Notes: a model not told the origin generated them from the letters alone. 64,000 nucleotides of DNA from Andreprevotia sp. IGB-42 (GCF_009848685.1 NZ_WXTX01000002.1:124001-188000), one strand, 5' to 3'; positions 44,594 through 53,828 are shown, counted from the stretch's first letter. Translations and numbers: made by a program.

Positions 44594-44621
44594 GGGAGCA
44601 GTAATGGGGGAGCAGTAATGG
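44594..44621 (+). repeat. Tandem 14-bp duplication spanning ribosome-binding site and start codon
   Basis: GGGAGCAGTAATGG occurs twice without a gap (44594-44607 and 44608-44621). Each copy holds GGAG and an ATG. The first ATG (44604) reads Met-Gly-Glu-Gln-stop, and its TAA overlaps the second ATG (44618), the true gene start. Confidence 0.85.
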
Positions 44622-45115
44622 AAGGCGTGGTTTACCGGAAAACCCAGAGTGGTCTGGATGAAATGATCACGCGCGCCAACGGCCTTAGCGTCAAGCAGCG
44701 GCAATTACTGATCCAGATCGATGGATTGAAGCCCGTTTCTGCGCTGGTCACTCCATTGGCTGGCCGCGAGCTGATCCAGGGACTGATGTCGCTGGAATGG
44801 GATGGCCTGATCGAAAAGGTCGGCACGGCATCGGTGCAGCCAGCCAAACCGGCCGCTCCGGTGGAATTCGTGACCGACGGCGCCATCAGCAGCAACCAGC
44901 TCGAGCGCATTCGCCAAGTGCTGCAGATGTGCAACCGCGCCCATCTGCAGGGCGAGCTTGATCAGTGGCTGGAAACCACGCTGGCACACGCCAACAACGA
45001 ACAGGCACTCAATAGCTGCCTCGATTTCTGGAACATGCGCATGCAGGAGCGCGGCCAGGGCGAAATGGCCCGCACCTATATGCAGCAGATCACGGCAATC
45101 CTGATCAAACGCTGA
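44618..45115 (+). CDS. Protein of unknown function, paralogue 2 of a tandem pair
   Basis: 165 residues, similar to the preceding gene: VVYRKTQSGLDEMITRANGL, SVKQRQLLIQIDGLKPVSAL, then a Pro/Ala linker, then a helical half (SSNQLERIRQVLQMCNRAHLQ). The similarity and position point to gene duplication. The ATG lies in the second copy of a 14-bp repeat, just after a four-codon mini-frame. Its 3' end overlaps the opposing CobW gene by 11 bp. No export signal or known catalytic motif is visible; a regulatory or structural role is only a guess. Confidence 0.75.
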   Translation: MEGVVYRKTQSGLDEMITRANGLSVKQRQLLIQIDGLKPVSALVTPLAGRELIQGLMSLEWDGLIEKVGTASVQPAKPAAPVEFVTDGAISSNQLERIRQVLQMCNRAHLQGELDQWLETTLAHANNEQALNSCLDFWNMRMQERGQGEMARTYMQQITAILIKR

Positions 45116-46190
45116 TCCGCGCCGCCAGCAACGCGGCTTCCAGCGCCGCCCAATCGGGCGGCGTTGTTGCATCGACGATCACTTCCATGCGGGTATCGCG
45201 CCGGTATGCAGACAATGCGGCACCAGCCATGCCATCCACCCAGTCGAGGCGGAACCAGTCACGTTCGGTATGGAATACGCCCTTGGCACGCACCAGCCCC
45301 GCCAGGCCAAGCGCATCCGGCGAGGAGAGTTGCTCGAACAGCGCCGCCAGCCGTGCAGAATGGAACATCGCCTCCGGCGGGAAAATCCAGCCACAGCTGT
45401 GCGAGCCCAGACTTGATTGCGTCTTGCGCACCATTGCCGCGGGTTGATCCGCAACAACCTCTTCGGCCGCTTCTTCACCCGCCACCTCGGCCGCAGCGCG
45501 CCGCCGCAGCGCCTGCAGGCCATTGCCGGCATGCAGGCTGGCTGCACCCGCGTCACCCCAGCGTGTGGTATCCAGCGCCAGATCAAGCAAGGCGGGGTCA
45601 AACGCGCCCTTTAGCGCGTCCACGACCGCCAGCTTGGGCGGGAACAGCGTGCCCGCCATCGCATGGGCGCGGTCGATCTGGTCTGCATCTGCCAGATCGC
45701 CCTTGTTGAGCACCAGCACATCCGCCAGTTCGATCTGATCGCGCCAGGTCTGGTGGCCGGTATAACGATCATCATCCAGGTGGCGCGGGTCCAGCAGCGT
45801 GATCACCGCGCGCACTGCATAGCCGCTGGCGACCATGGGGTCACGCAGCAGATCGACGATGCCTGCAGGGTGCCCCAGGCCGGATGGCTCGATCAGCAGC
45901 CGGTCCGGCCGCGCTCCACCCTTGCCGGTGCGGGCAATCTTGCCCAGCGCCACGCGCAGCATGGGGCTGGTGGTACAACAGATGCAGCCGCCGGCCACCT
46001 CGGCGATCTGCACGTCGGCGTTGCCATCACCGGATAGCGTAGCGCCGTCGATACCGATCTCGCCGAACTCGTTGACGATCACTGCCCAGTATTCATCAGC
46101 CGGCTTGTCTGCCAGCAGCCTGAGCAAGGCGGTGGTCTTGCCCACCCCCAGGAAGCCCGTGATCAGATTGACGGGGATTTTTTCATGCAT
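45105..46190 (-). CDS. CobW/COG0523-family GTPase (YjiA-like metallochaperone)
   Basis: 361 residues. Walker A GFLGVGKTT at 12-20; the metal-binding CxCC motif in GGCICCT; switch and base motifs VIVNEFGEIGID and VLNKGDLAD. A C-terminal CobW_C domain lies from about 260. Members deliver zinc, cobalt or other metals to target enzymes; the target is not visible here. No Zur-like operator was noticed upstream. Two close Met codons (46190, 46186 out of frame); the chosen ATG gives MHEKIPVNLITGF. Confidence 0.92.
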   Translation of the reverse strand: MHEKIPVNLITGFLGVGKTTALLRLLADKPADEYWAVIVNEFGEIGIDGATLSGDGNADVQIAEVAGGCICCTTSPMLRVALGKIARTGKGGARPDRLLIEPSGLGHPAGIVDLLRDPMVASGYAVRAVITLLDPRHLDDDRYTGHQTWRDQIELADVLVLNKGDLADADQIDRAHAMAGTLFPPKLAVVDALKGAFDPALLDLALDTTRWGDAGAASLHAGNGLQALRRRAAAEVAGEEAAEEVVADQPAAMVRKTQSSLGSHSCGWIFPPEAMFHSARLAALFEQLSSPDALGLAGLVRAKGVFHTERDWFRLDWVDGMAGAALSAYRRDTRMEVIVDATTPPDWAALEAALLAARISV

Positions 46191-46256
46191 ATCGTTTCTT
46201 CATATTCAAACGGGCCGGCCGCCATCAGACAGCCGCCATGGTATGGGGACCTGCTG

Positions 46257-46880
46257 CTATTTCAGCCAGGCCAGCAATGGCGCCCACTGTGTGTAGTCAC
46301 GCTCGAAGCGCGGTTTGGGCAGATCGAACAACGTCAGGCCGCGTGGTTGCAGCTGCACGTATAGCTGGGTATCACGGATATGCGCCACCACGGGCAGGCC
46401 AAAGCCGGCCAGGAATGACTCCAGGCCACGCGCGGCCTGCGTACGCGGGTTGAAACGCATGGCCACGATGCCGACCTGCACGTCACCCTTGCGAACAGCC
46501 TTTTCCTCGGCCAGCTGGCGGAAGAAATCCTCGCTGGCCCACATGTCGAACGCTGCAGACTGCACCGGCACCAGGATGCGGCTGGTGACCCTGAGCGCAG
46601 CCTCCAGCTTCTTGCCATGCAGGCCGGCCGGGCTATCGAGTACCGCAGCCGTAGTGCCCTTGGGCGGTCTGGCCGGCTCGCCGTCGGCGATTTCCCAGCC
46701 GTGGATGCGCGGGTAGCGTTCCGGACGTAGCGCCAACCAGCGCCGCGCCGATTGCTGGCGATCCAGATCGCCCAGCATCACTTGCTCGCCCTGCCATGCC
46801 CAGTAACCGGCCAGGTTGGCTGCCAGCGTGGATTTGCCGCTGCCGCCCTTGGGATTGGCGACCAGCACGGTTTTCATCAT
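46257..46880 (-). CDS. Orphan ParA-family ATPase
   Basis: 207 residues. Deviant Walker A KGGSGKST at about 11-18 (KTVLVANPKGGSGKST), Walker A' region DLDRQQSARRW, Walker B AAVLDSPAGL. No ParB gene is adjacent, so it is not an ordinary partition pair. Similar solo ParA proteins position other cargo, such as chemosensory clusters or cellulose synthase. It overlaps the chorismate mutase stop (ATGATGA), giving two possible start codons 3 bases apart. Confidence 0.88.
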   Translation of the reverse strand: MMKTVLVANPKGGSGKSTLAANLAGYWAWQGEQVMLGDLDRQQSARRWLALRPERYPRIHGWEIADGEPARPPKGTTAAVLDSPAGLHGKKLEAALRVTSRILVPVQSAAFDMWASEDFFRQLAEEKAVRKGDVQVGIVAMRFNPRTQAARGLESFLAGFGLPVVAHIRDTQLYVQLQPRGLTLFDLPKPRFERDYTQWAPLLAWLK

Positions 46881-47194
46881 TGCCGGGCCGTTTGCGCGGC
46901 GGCAGCCAGTGCGCGGTGGTTTTCCACCACCTTGTCGATCACCACACGGAACACGCGCTGGGCAAACTGCGGATCCAGCCCCTGCAGGGTGGCCGCTTCG
47001 GCAACGCGGTGCATCTGATCCTGCTCGCGCACCGGATCGATTGCCGGCAATGCATGTGCGGCCTTGTATTGCCCCACCTCGTCGGTCACCCGGAAGCGCG
47101 CTGCCAGCAGGGCCAGCAGTTGCCGGTCTATCTCGTCGATCTGCTGGCGAAGCGGCAATAGCGGGTTGGGTGTGGCAGCAGGGGAATCAGGCAT
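46877..47194 (-). CDS. AroQ-type chorismate mutase
   Basis: 105 residues, all helical: [20 protein letters not shown], then [18 protein letters not shown], then [15 protein letters not shown]. These hold the usual substrate-binding Arg and Lys residues of the AroQ fold. It converts chorismate to prephenate, or could be the pyruvate-lyase PchB relative, though no salicylate gene is near. ATG 47194 overlaps the end of pth by 8 bp; a GTG at 47203 would add three residues. Stand-alone, not fused to prephenate dehydratase. Confidence 0.88.
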   Translation of the reverse strand: MPDSPAATPNPLLPLRQQIDEIDRQLLALLAARFRVTDEVGQYKAAHALPAIDPVREQDQMHRVAEAATLQGLDPQFAQRVFRVVIDKVVENHRALAAAAQTARQ

Positions 47195-47801
47195 CGGGCG
47201 CACTCTTGTGGGGTCGTTTTTTGGCTTCGTCGGTATGCAAAAGTTGCATGGCGGCGCCAGTTTCTCCGCTCAGCAGCTTGGGCAGCACATGATGGGCGCG
47301 TGTCATGGCATCGGCAATCGCCTCGAATTCTTCCTTGCGGGGCGGCTTGAGCACGAAGTTGACCACCTCGTTGCGATCGCCGGGGTGGCCCACGCCAAGG
47401 CGCAGGCGCCAGAAGTTGGCGGTGCCCAGGTGCGCCTGGATATCGCGCAGGCCGTTATGTCCGCCATGACCGCCACCCTGCTTGAGCTTGACCTGACCGG
47501 CCGGCAGATCCAGCTCATCGTGCACCACCAGGATCTGGTCCGGCAATATCTTGTAGAACTGCGCCAGCGCCACCACGGCGATGCCGCTCTTGTTCATGTA
47601 GGTTTGCGGCTCCAGCAACCAGACATCGTTGCCATGCAGCCGTGCCTTGCCGGCAAGGCCGTGGAACTTCACATCGTGGCGCAGCTGCACCTTGCCGTCC
47701 CGGGCCAGTTCATCCACCCACCAGAACCCGGCGTTGTGGCGGGTATCGGCATATTCGGCACCCGGGTTACCCAAGCCGACAATCAGTTTGATCTGGGACA
47801 T
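47187..47801 (-). CDS. pth: Peptidyl-tRNA hydrolase
   Basis: Releases peptides from peptidyl-tRNA that has dropped off ribosomes. 204 residues. [21 protein letters not shown] contains Asn12 and catalytic His22. The family signature [13 protein letters not shown] follows. It sits between rplY (a terminator intervenes) and chorismate mutase. Confidence 0.96.
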   Translation of the reverse strand: MSQIKLIVGLGNPGAEYADTRHNAGFWWVDELARDGKVQLRHDVKFHGLAGKARLHGNDVWLLEPQTYMNKSGIAVVALAQFYKILPDQILVVHDELDLPAGQVKLKQGGGHGGHNGLRDIQAHLGTANFWRLRLGVGHPGDRNEVVNFVLKPPRKEEFEAIADAMTRAHHVLPKLLSGETGAAMQLLHTDEAKKRPHKSAPDA

Positions 47802-47848
47802 TACGCTTCAACACTCGACAATCAAGCCGTCATTATCGCACGGACATT

Positions 47849-47882
47849 AAAAAACCCGCCGGGCCGGAGCCGGGCGGGTTTC
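47849..47882 (-). terminator. Terminator after rplY
   Basis: AAACCCGCC pairs with GGCGGGTTT; the minus strand continues TTTTTTAAT. Confidence 0.85.
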
Positions 47883-47899
47883 TGCGGAGCAAGGCGTGA

Positions 47900-48478
47900 T
47901 CAGACTGCCTTGGCACCGTTCAGGCTTGCAACTGCCAAGTCTTCACCGCGAGCCAGCGACGGCAGGCTGACGCCTTCCGGCAGGGCGATATCGGACAAGT
48001 GGGCAATGGCATGGCCAGCGTTCAGCGTGGACAGATCGACGGTGAGGAATTCCGGGATCTTGGTCGCAACGCAACGCACCAGCGCTTCGTTCAGGATGTG
48101 GCTGACCGAACCGCCTTGCAGCTTCACGCCTTCCGAAGCATCAGCACCGACGAAGTGCAGCGGAACGCGGATTTCGACCTGGGTGCTGTCGTCCACGCGC
48201 TGGAAATCGATGTGCAGCACCAGTTGCTTGAAGGGGTGATAGTTCACCGAACGCACCAGCACCTGCTCAGCCTTGCCGTCAACCGACAGCTGGACCAGCG
48301 AAGTGTGGAACGCTTCTTCTTGCAGCGTGTAGTACATGCTGTTGTGATCGAGCACAACGGCTTGCGGCTCGGTGCTGCCACCGTAAACGATGCCCGGGAG
48401 CTTGCCGGCTTTACGCAGGCGGCGGCTCGCACCGGTACCCTGCTCTGCACGTGCTTGGGCTTCAATTTGATAAGTCAT
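47900..48478 (-). CDS. rplY: 50S ribosomal protein L25/general stress protein Ctc
   Basis: 5S rRNA-binding protein. 192 residues: N-terminal L25 domain (GTGASRRLRKAGKLPGIVYGG) plus the C-terminal TL5/CTC beta domain absent from E. coli L25 (94 residues). GGAGTTACATC precedes the ATG. It lies 80 bp downstream of prs, a common bacterial pair. Confidence 0.95.
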   Translation of the reverse strand: MTYQIEAQARAEQGTGASRRLRKAGKLPGIVYGGSTEPQAVVLDHNSMYYTLQEEAFHTSLVQLSVDGKAEQVLVRSVNYHPFKQLVLHIDFQRVDDSTQVEIRVPLHFVGADASEGVKLQGGSVSHILNEALVRCVATKIPEFLTVDLSTLNAGHAIAHLSDIALPEGVSLPSLARGEDLAVASLNGAKAV

Positions 48479-48558
48479 GATGTAACTCCGTTACTTCAAA
48501 GAACGCCACCCGCCCGCGACCAGAACGAGTTGCGATTCCGGGCACGATTGCCCGTGAA

Positions 48559-49509
48559 TTAGTCGACGAAGAGGGTCGAAACCGATTCTTCGTTGTTGAT
48601 GCGGCGCATCGTCTCGGCCAGGAGGCCGGCAATCGATACCACGCGGATACGATCCGAACCGCGGCCGGCTTCCGGCAGCGGAATGGTATCGGTGACCACG
48701 ACTTCGTCGAGATCGGACTGCAGGATGCGCTCTACCGCAGCACCCGACAGCACCGGGTGCGTGGCATACGCCATCACCTTGCGGGCACCGTGCGCCTTGA
48801 GCGCCTGCGCAGCCTTGCACAGGGTATTTGCGGTATCGATCATGTCATCGATGATCACGCAGGTACGGTCTTTCACATCACCGATGATGTGCATCACTTC
48901 GGCCACATTGGCCTTGGGGCGACGCTTGTCGATGATGGCCATGTCCACGCCCAGTTGCTTGGCCATGGCGCGGGCACGCAACACGCCACCCACGTCCGGG
49001 CTGACAACCATCAGGTTTTCGTGGTTTTGCGCACGAATGTCCGACAGGAGCACCGGGGTGGAGTAGATGTTGTCTACCGGGATATCGAAAAAGCCCTGGA
49101 TCTGGTCGGCATGCACATCGACCGTCAGCACGCGGTCTACACCGGCGATGGTCAACATGTTGGCGACGATCTTGGCCGAGATCGGCACGCGCGCCGAACG
49201 CGGGCGGCGATCCTGGCGGGCATAACCGAAGTACGGGATGGCGGCAGTGATGCGCCCGGCAGATGCGCGCTTGAGCGCATCGACCATCAGCATCATTTCC
49301 ATGATGTTGTCGTTGGTGGGCACACAGGTGGACTGCAGGACGAAAACATCGCGACCGCGGACGTTCTCGAGCAGCTCCACCGTGACTTCGCCATCGGAGA
49401 AACGGCCGACTGTGGCACGTCCCAGCGAGATGTCGAGGTGATTGACCACATCTTCGGCAAGCTTGGGGTTAGCATTGCCGGTAAACACCATGAGGCTGTC
49501 GTAAGCCAT
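48559..49509 (-). CDS. prs: Ribose-phosphate pyrophosphokinase
   Basis: Makes PRPP from ribose-5-phosphate and ATP for nucleotide, histidine and tryptophan synthesis. 316 residues. Motifs: [41 protein letters not shown], and the PRPP loop [17 protein letters not shown] 49509 fits the E. coli N-terminus (MKLFAGNA type: [14 protein letters not shown]). The frame stays open upstream through the tRNA-Gln gene and is not coding there. A terminator hairpin ends 12 bases before the start codon. Confidence 0.96.
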   Translation of the reverse strand: MAYDSLMVFTGNANPKLAEDVVNHLDISLGRATVGRFSDGEVTVELLENVRGRDVFVLQSTCVPTNDNIMEMMLMVDALKRASAGRITAAIPYFGYARQDRRPRSARVPISAKIVANMLTIAGVDRVLTVDVHADQIQGFFDIPVDNIYSTPVLLSDIRAQNHENLMVVSPDVGGVLRARAMAKQLGVDMAIIDKRRPKANVAEVMHIIGDVKDRTCVIIDDMIDTANTLCKAAQALKAHGARKVMAYATHPVLSGAAVERILQSDLDEVVVTDTIPLPEAGRGSDRIRVVSIAGLLAETMRRINNEESVSTLFVD

Positions 49510-49521
49510 TTCCGAACCCTG

Positions 49522-49558
49522 AAAAAACGAAAAGCGTGTAACGGGCGTACACGCTTTT
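49522..49558 (-). terminator. Intrinsic terminator between tRNA-Gln and prs
   Basis: AAAAGCGTGTA pairs with TACACGCTTTT (11 bp, loop of 7); the minus strand continues CGTTTTTTC. It lies only 12 bases upstream of the prs ATG. Confidence 0.85.
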
Positions 49559-49570
49559 CTACTTTCGAAT

Positions 49571-49647
49571 TGGCAGGGGAAGAAGGATTCGAACCTTCGC
49601 ATGTCGGAATCAAAATCCGATGCCTTAACCAACTTGGCGACTCCCCT
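49571..49647 (-). tRNA. tRNA-Gln (anticodon TTG)
   Basis: 77 bases including an encoded CCA end. The acceptor stem AGGGGAG/TTCCCCT, anticodon stem TCGGA/TCCGA with loop TTTTGAT, and T arm GAAGG-TTCGAAT-CCTTC all form. Anticodon TTG reads CAA and, with wobble, CAG. It lies between ispE (17 bp) and prs. Confidence 0.95.
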
Positions 49648-49664
49648 ATCGACACGTCCGCAAA

Positions 49665-50522
49665 CTAGTCCGCGGCGTATTCGCATAACGGGTGACGACG
49701 CAGCGTTTCCGCTGCAAAACCTGTCGTTCCGTTAGGAAGCCGAGATACTACATTGAGAATTTCGTTTTGTGAAGCCCCAAATGCAAAAAGGCACGCGCCG
49801 GAGCCGGTCATGCGGGCCGGCAGCTGCTGCGCCAGCCAGTCGCGCACCGCGCCGACCTGCGGAAAAAGCCGGCAGGCCACCGGCTCCATGTCATTGCGAC
49901 TTGCTTTGTAATCAATATCTTGTACGCGTATCGCCGGCGTATCGCGCACCAGGTCGTCCGCCCTGAAAATGGCCGGCGTGGGCACGTGCACGCCCGGATG
50001 CACCACCGCATACCAACCGTGCGGTGTTTCCACCGGCGTCATGATTTCGCCGATGCCTTCGACAAATGCATTGCGGCCGTAAATGAAGAAAGGCACGTCC
50101 GCCCCGAGCGCGAGGCCGATTTCCATCAGCCGCCGGCGCGGCAGGTTGACGCCCCACAGCCGGTTGAGCGCCAGCAGCACCGTTGCCGCGTCCGAGCTGC
50201 CACCACCCAGCCCGCCGCCCATGGGCAGCCGCTTGGTAACGCCGAGGTCGACGCCGGCAGTCACACCGGTTTCTGCCTGCAGCAGCCGGGCAGCACGCAC
50301 GCTCAGATCGGTATCCGCCGGCACCCCGGGCAGCGGGTTGTGGTGCACCACCGCGCCATCGGCACGCACGTGCATGTGCAGCGTGTCGCCGTAATCGATC
50401 AGCTGGAATACCGATTGCAGCAGGTGATAGCCGTCGGCACGGCGGCCAACGATATGCAGGAAGAGGTTGAGCTTGGCGGGGGCCGGATAGGCGTGCCAGC
50501 CATCAGTCTGTGTAAAGGTCAT
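49665..50522 (-). CDS. ispE: 4-diphosphocytidyl-2-C-methyl-D-erythritol kinase
   Basis: Fourth enzyme of the MEP isoprenoid pathway; a GHMP kinase. 285 residues. N-terminal [20 protein letters not shown] and the glycine-rich ATP motif [17 protein letters not shown] are intact. It lies 12 bp after lolB and directly before tRNA-Gln, as in other betaproteobacteria. Confidence 0.96.
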   Translation of the reverse strand: MTFTQTDGWHAYPAPAKLNLFLHIVGRRADGYHLLQSVFQLIDYGDTLHMHVRADGAVVHHNPLPGVPADTDLSVRAARLLQAETGVTAGVDLGVTKRLPMGGGLGGGSSDAATVLLALNRLWGVNLPRRRLMEIGLALGADVPFFIYGRNAFVEGIGEIMTPVETPHGWYAVVHPGVHVPTPAIFRADDLVRDTPAIRVQDIDYKASRNDMEPVACRLFPQVGAVRDWLAQQLPARMTGSGACLFAFGASQNEILNVVSRLPNGTTGFAAETLRRHPLCEYAAD

Positions 50523-50534
50523 GCCGGAGCGGGA

Positions 50535-51074
50535 TCAGGGCCAGTCGGTGACGGCGATGCGCACGTCGAGTGCATCACGCTTCAGTTGTATCAGCTTGGG
50601 GTATAGCGGCGACGGCGCGCCCAGCGACACCTGCCAGCCGGCCTGCGCAAAGCGGCGGGCGCCAGCCGCATCGGTTGCATCGTCGCTGAGCGGGGCATCG
50701 GGCGCCGGTTTGCCTTCCAGCCACCAGCGCAGCGGCGTGACGGGGATGGCGTAGCCGGTGGCATCGAACAGCAGCGCATCGGCATCGCCAGCCTGCCGTA
50801 CCGTGCCACGGGAATCGATCAGCTCGGCCCCGCCGGCATCGAAAGTAAGCCGCGCCTGGGTTTCGCCCAGCGGGCTGCCCAGTTCGACCTCGGTGCGCTC
50901 GCCGCTGCGCTTCCAGCGGAAATTGGCGGTTTCGGACACCTTGTTGCCGTCGATCTCGCCACGGATGGCCAGCCGCCCATCCGCGGCGAAATCGGCACGC
51001 TGCGCGGGCGGCTGGCCCGGTGCCGCACAACCGGCCAGCCACGCCGCCAGTAGCACGGCAACAAAAAGCCGCAT
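50535..51074 (-). CDS. lolB: Outer-membrane lipoprotein insertion protein LolB
   Basis: Receives lipoproteins from LolA and inserts them in the outer membrane. 179 residues from ATG 51074. Lipobox LAGC (Cys about 16), then the LolB beta-barrel-like domain (GRLAIRGEIDGNKVSETANF; ELGSPLGETQARLTF; LRWWLEGKPAPDAP). The start overlaps the TPR gene stop (TGATG). The gene order TPR-lolB-ispE supports the call. Confidence 0.9.
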   Translation of the reverse strand: MRLFVAVLLAAWLAGCAAPGQPPAQRADFAADGRLAIRGEIDGNKVSETANFRWKRSGERTEVELGSPLGETQARLTFDAGGAELIDSRGTVRQAGDADALLFDATGYAIPVTPLRWWLEGKPAPDAPLSDDATDAAGARRFAQAGWQVSLGAPSPLYPKLIQLKRDALDVRIAVTDWP

Positions 51075-52849
51075 CAACGTACGCCCAGACGCTTGTTGAG
51101 TTCCTGCAACACCTCGCTGGCCGGGTCGCCCAGCAACGCGGCATCGTAGACCTTGCGTGCTTCACTCTTCGCGCCATCCACCCACAATACTTCGATGTAG
51201 TGTCCGGCGATTTCCGGGTCGTTCAGCTGACCGTAGGCCTTGGCCAGCAGCTCACGCGCCTCTTTCAGCTTGCCCTGGCGGAAACGCAACCACCCCACGC
51301 TGTCGATGATCACCGGGCTATCCGGCTCCTTGGCGATGGCTTTTTCCAGCAACTGGTCGGCCTCGTCCAGCGAACGGTTGCGGTTGGCCAGCGTATAACC
51401 CAGCGCGTTCAGCCCCTGCACGCTGTCCGGTTGCAATACCAGGTAGCGGCGCAAATCGCGTTCGGCCTCGGCATCGTTGCCGGCAAGGTCGGCCACAAGC
51501 GAACGGTCATAAAGCAGATCCGCGCTGTCGGGATACGTTTTCAACCCGTCATCAAGCACCTGCAGCGCCTGCGGGTACTGCTTGGCCTCGCGCCATACCT
51601 GCGCCTCCAGCTGGATGCGCTCGATGCGGCTGTCGTTGGTATCGGCGGGCTTGGCCTGCAGCAGCGCCAGCGCCTCTTCCACCTGGCCCGAGCGCGCCAG
51701 CAGACGAACGCGACGCTGGTCTGCAGTGGGCTTGAGCTCTCCTTCCACGCTTTCATACCAGCGCAGTGCTTCATCGGTATGGCGTTTTTCCTCGGCGATC
51801 TGCCCCATGTAGAAGCGCAAGTTGGCCGTCTGGCCTGGCGCAAGCCGGATGGCATCACCCAAGCGTTTTTCCGCGCTGGCCGTATCACGCAACTGCAGTG
51901 CCACCAAGCCCGATCCCACCAGCGCTTCCAGATTCTGGGGCTGCAGCTTCAGTACCGAATCGTAGAGTTTGAGTGCTTCGTCGTAGCGCTTGGCAGTTAC
52001 CAGCTCCTTGGCGGTGGAAAGCTGCAGTGAAACCAGCTTGGGGTAGCGCTTCTGCGCATCCTGCAAATAGGCAAGCCGCTGGTCTTCAGGCAAGAGCTGG
52101 GCGTGGTACAGCACGGGGATATCCCAATCCGGGCGCAACTGCTCCGCAGCATCCAGCTCTTTGAGTGCGTCATCGACACGACCGACATTGGCGAGCGCAA
52201 TGGCATGGGCAAACCGGGCCTCCGGCAGCTTGGGATAGGGGGCAATCAGCTCCTCGGTCAGACGCAGCGCAGCAGCGCGATCGGTGCTCTTGTCCCACAA
52301 CTGATGCAACTGCGCGAAGAAGGCCGCGGCCTCGCCCGGTTGATCGCGCAAGATGTTCTGCAGGAAAGGCAGTGCTTCGTCCAGCCGGTTGGCACGCAAT
52401 AACAAGCCCAGCATCACCTGCTTGGCCGGGCGCGAATCGGGCTCGGCATCGATCCAGATTTGCGCATCCTCGCGCGCCAGCGCCAGCTGGCCGGTGCCGA
52501 TGGCCACCTCGGTGGCACGCTTGGCCACGCGCGGGTCTTGCGTGCGCTTGGCCAGATCGCTCCATGTTTGTGCGGAGAACTGGCCCTTGCCGCGTTGCAG
52601 TGCGATTTCACCCACGAGGAAGCGCAGCAGCAGATCGTCGCTCAGATCCATGCGCGGCAAGTTGGCGTTTTTGGCTTCGCTTTCCACCTCCTCGCTGGCG
52701 GGGGTACTGGCAACGGCGGATGCGGCAGCAACGCCGGCTGGCGCCTGTGGCGGCGTGGTGCACGCTGCAAGCAGCCACGCAAGGGCCAGCCCGGCGCCGG
52801 CAAGGCGCAAGGACTGCGGAATGGGCTTGAGCGAGGGCACACGGCGCAT
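51074..52849 (-). CDS. Tetratricopeptide-repeat lipoprotein
   Basis: 591 residues. Signal peptide with lipobox LLAAC followed by TTPP, then about a dozen TPR-like helical repeats (for example DEALKLYDSVLKLQPQNLEAL, DEADQLLEKAIAKEPDSPV, GKLKEARELLAKAYGQLN). Probably an outer-membrane or periplasmic scaffold; a related gene precedes lolB in many betaproteobacteria. ATG 52849 was chosen because of GGAAAG upstream and the signal peptide start MRRVPSLK; 52885 is an in-frame alternative. Divergent from mutM. Confidence 0.88.
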   Translation of the reverse strand: MRRVPSLKPIPQSLRLAGAGLALAWLLAACTTPPQAPAGVAAASAVASTPASEEVESEAKNANLPRMDLSDDLLLRFLVGEIALQRGKGQFSAQTWSDLAKRTQDPRVAKRATEVAIGTGQLALAREDAQIWIDAEPDSRPAKQVMLGLLLRANRLDEALPFLQNILRDQPGEAAAFFAQLHQLWDKSTDRAAALRLTEELIAPYPKLPEARFAHAIALANVGRVDDALKELDAAEQLRPDWDIPVLYHAQLLPEDQRLAYLQDAQKRYPKLVSLQLSTAKELVTAKRYDEALKLYDSVLKLQPQNLEALVGSGLVALQLRDTASAEKRLGDAIRLAPGQTANLRFYMGQIAEEKRHTDEALRWYESVEGELKPTADQRRVRLLARSGQVEEALALLQAKPADTNDSRIERIQLEAQVWREAKQYPQALQVLDDGLKTYPDSADLLYDRSLVADLAGNDAEAERDLRRYLVLQPDSVQGLNALGYTLANRNRSLDEADQLLEKAIAKEPDSPVIIDSVGWLRFRQGKLKEARELLAKAYGQLNDPEIAGHYIEVLWVDGAKSEARKVYDAALLGDPASEVLQELNKRLGVR

Positions 52850-53009
52850 GGCGACTTTCCAAAAAATGGGCATATTGATAGACATAACGATCTTACGGGA
52901 ATTCCGGCTTACGCGTTCAGGGCTGACAGGTATATTTCGGCGTCCGATCTTGGCATCATTTACATCAGCACACAGATGGGGACGAACCCGCATCTTTACA
53001 GGATAAGCA

Positions 53010-53828
53010 ATGCCAGAACTTCCCGAAGTAGAAACAACGCGACGCGGCATTGCCCCGCACCTTGCCGGCGCCACCGTCAGCGAAGTGATCGTGCGTGAAG
53101 CGCGGCTGCGCTGGCCGATCCCCGCAGAACTGGCCGGCGTACTGGCCGGGCAGCGCGTGGAAGCGATCGAGCGGCGCGCCAAGTACCTGCTGTTCCGCTT
53201 TGCGCACGGCACGCTGATCGTGCACCTGGGCATGAGCGGCAACTTGCGCGTGCTGACGGAGGCCTACCCGGCAGAGAAACACGATCATGTCGATCTGGTA
53301 TTCAGCAACGGCACTCGCCTGCGCTACCGGGATCCACGCCGTTTTGGCGCCATGCTGTGGCATGCGGGCAACGATATTGCCACCCATCCGCTGATTGCCA
53401 GCCTGGGGCCGGAGCCGCTGTCCCTTGCATTTGATGCCGTTCATCTGCGCAATGCGCTCGCCGGCAAGCGCGTGGCGATCAAACTGGCGTTGATGGATAA
53501 CCATATCGTGGTGGGCGCCGGTAATATCTACGCTTCAGAATCGCTATTCCGCGCCGGCATCGATCCGCGCCGCCCGGCCCGCGATCTGAGCCTGGCCGAT
53601 TGCGAGCGCCTGGTGATTGCAGTGAAGGAAACACTGGAAGCTGCACTGGCCGCCGGTGGCAGCACATTGCGCGATTACGTGGATAGCGATGGCAAGGCCG
53701 GTTACTTCATGCTGCAGAGCTTTGTATATGGCCGGACGGGCGAGCCATGCCGCGTTTGCGGCACGCCCATCCTGCAGATCCGGCAGGGGCAACGCTCGAC
53801 ATTTTACTGCCCTGTCTGCCAGCGTTGA
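53010..53828 (+). CDS. mutM: Formamidopyrimidine-DNA glycosylase
   Basis: Removes 8-oxoguanine and formamidopyrimidines. 272 residues. The catalytic N-terminal PELPEVETTRRG (Pro2, Glu3 after Met removal), the helix-two-turn-helix (MDNHIVVGAGNIYASE), and a C-terminal four-cysteine zinc finger (CRVCGTPI and FYCPVC) are complete. GGATAAG precedes the ATG. The gene stands divergent from the TPR gene. Confidence 0.97.
   Translation: MPELPEVETTRRGIAPHLAGATVSEVIVREARLRWPIPAELAGVLAGQRVEAIERRAKYLLFRFAHGTLIVHLGMSGNLRVLTEAYPAEKHDHVDLVFSNGTRLRYRDPRRFGAMLWHAGNDIATHPLIASLGPEPLSLAFDAVHLRNALAGKRVAIKLALMDNHIVVGAGNIYASESLFRAGIDPRRPARDLSLADCERLVIAVKETLEAALAAGGSTLRDYVDSDGKAGYFMLQSFVYGRTGEPCRVCGTPILQIRQGQRSTFYCPVCQR

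Noticed and set aside
49510-49686. N-terminal extension of prs through the tRNA-Gln gene
   Set aside because: The stretch is a complete tRNA and a terminator; family N-termini begin at 49509.
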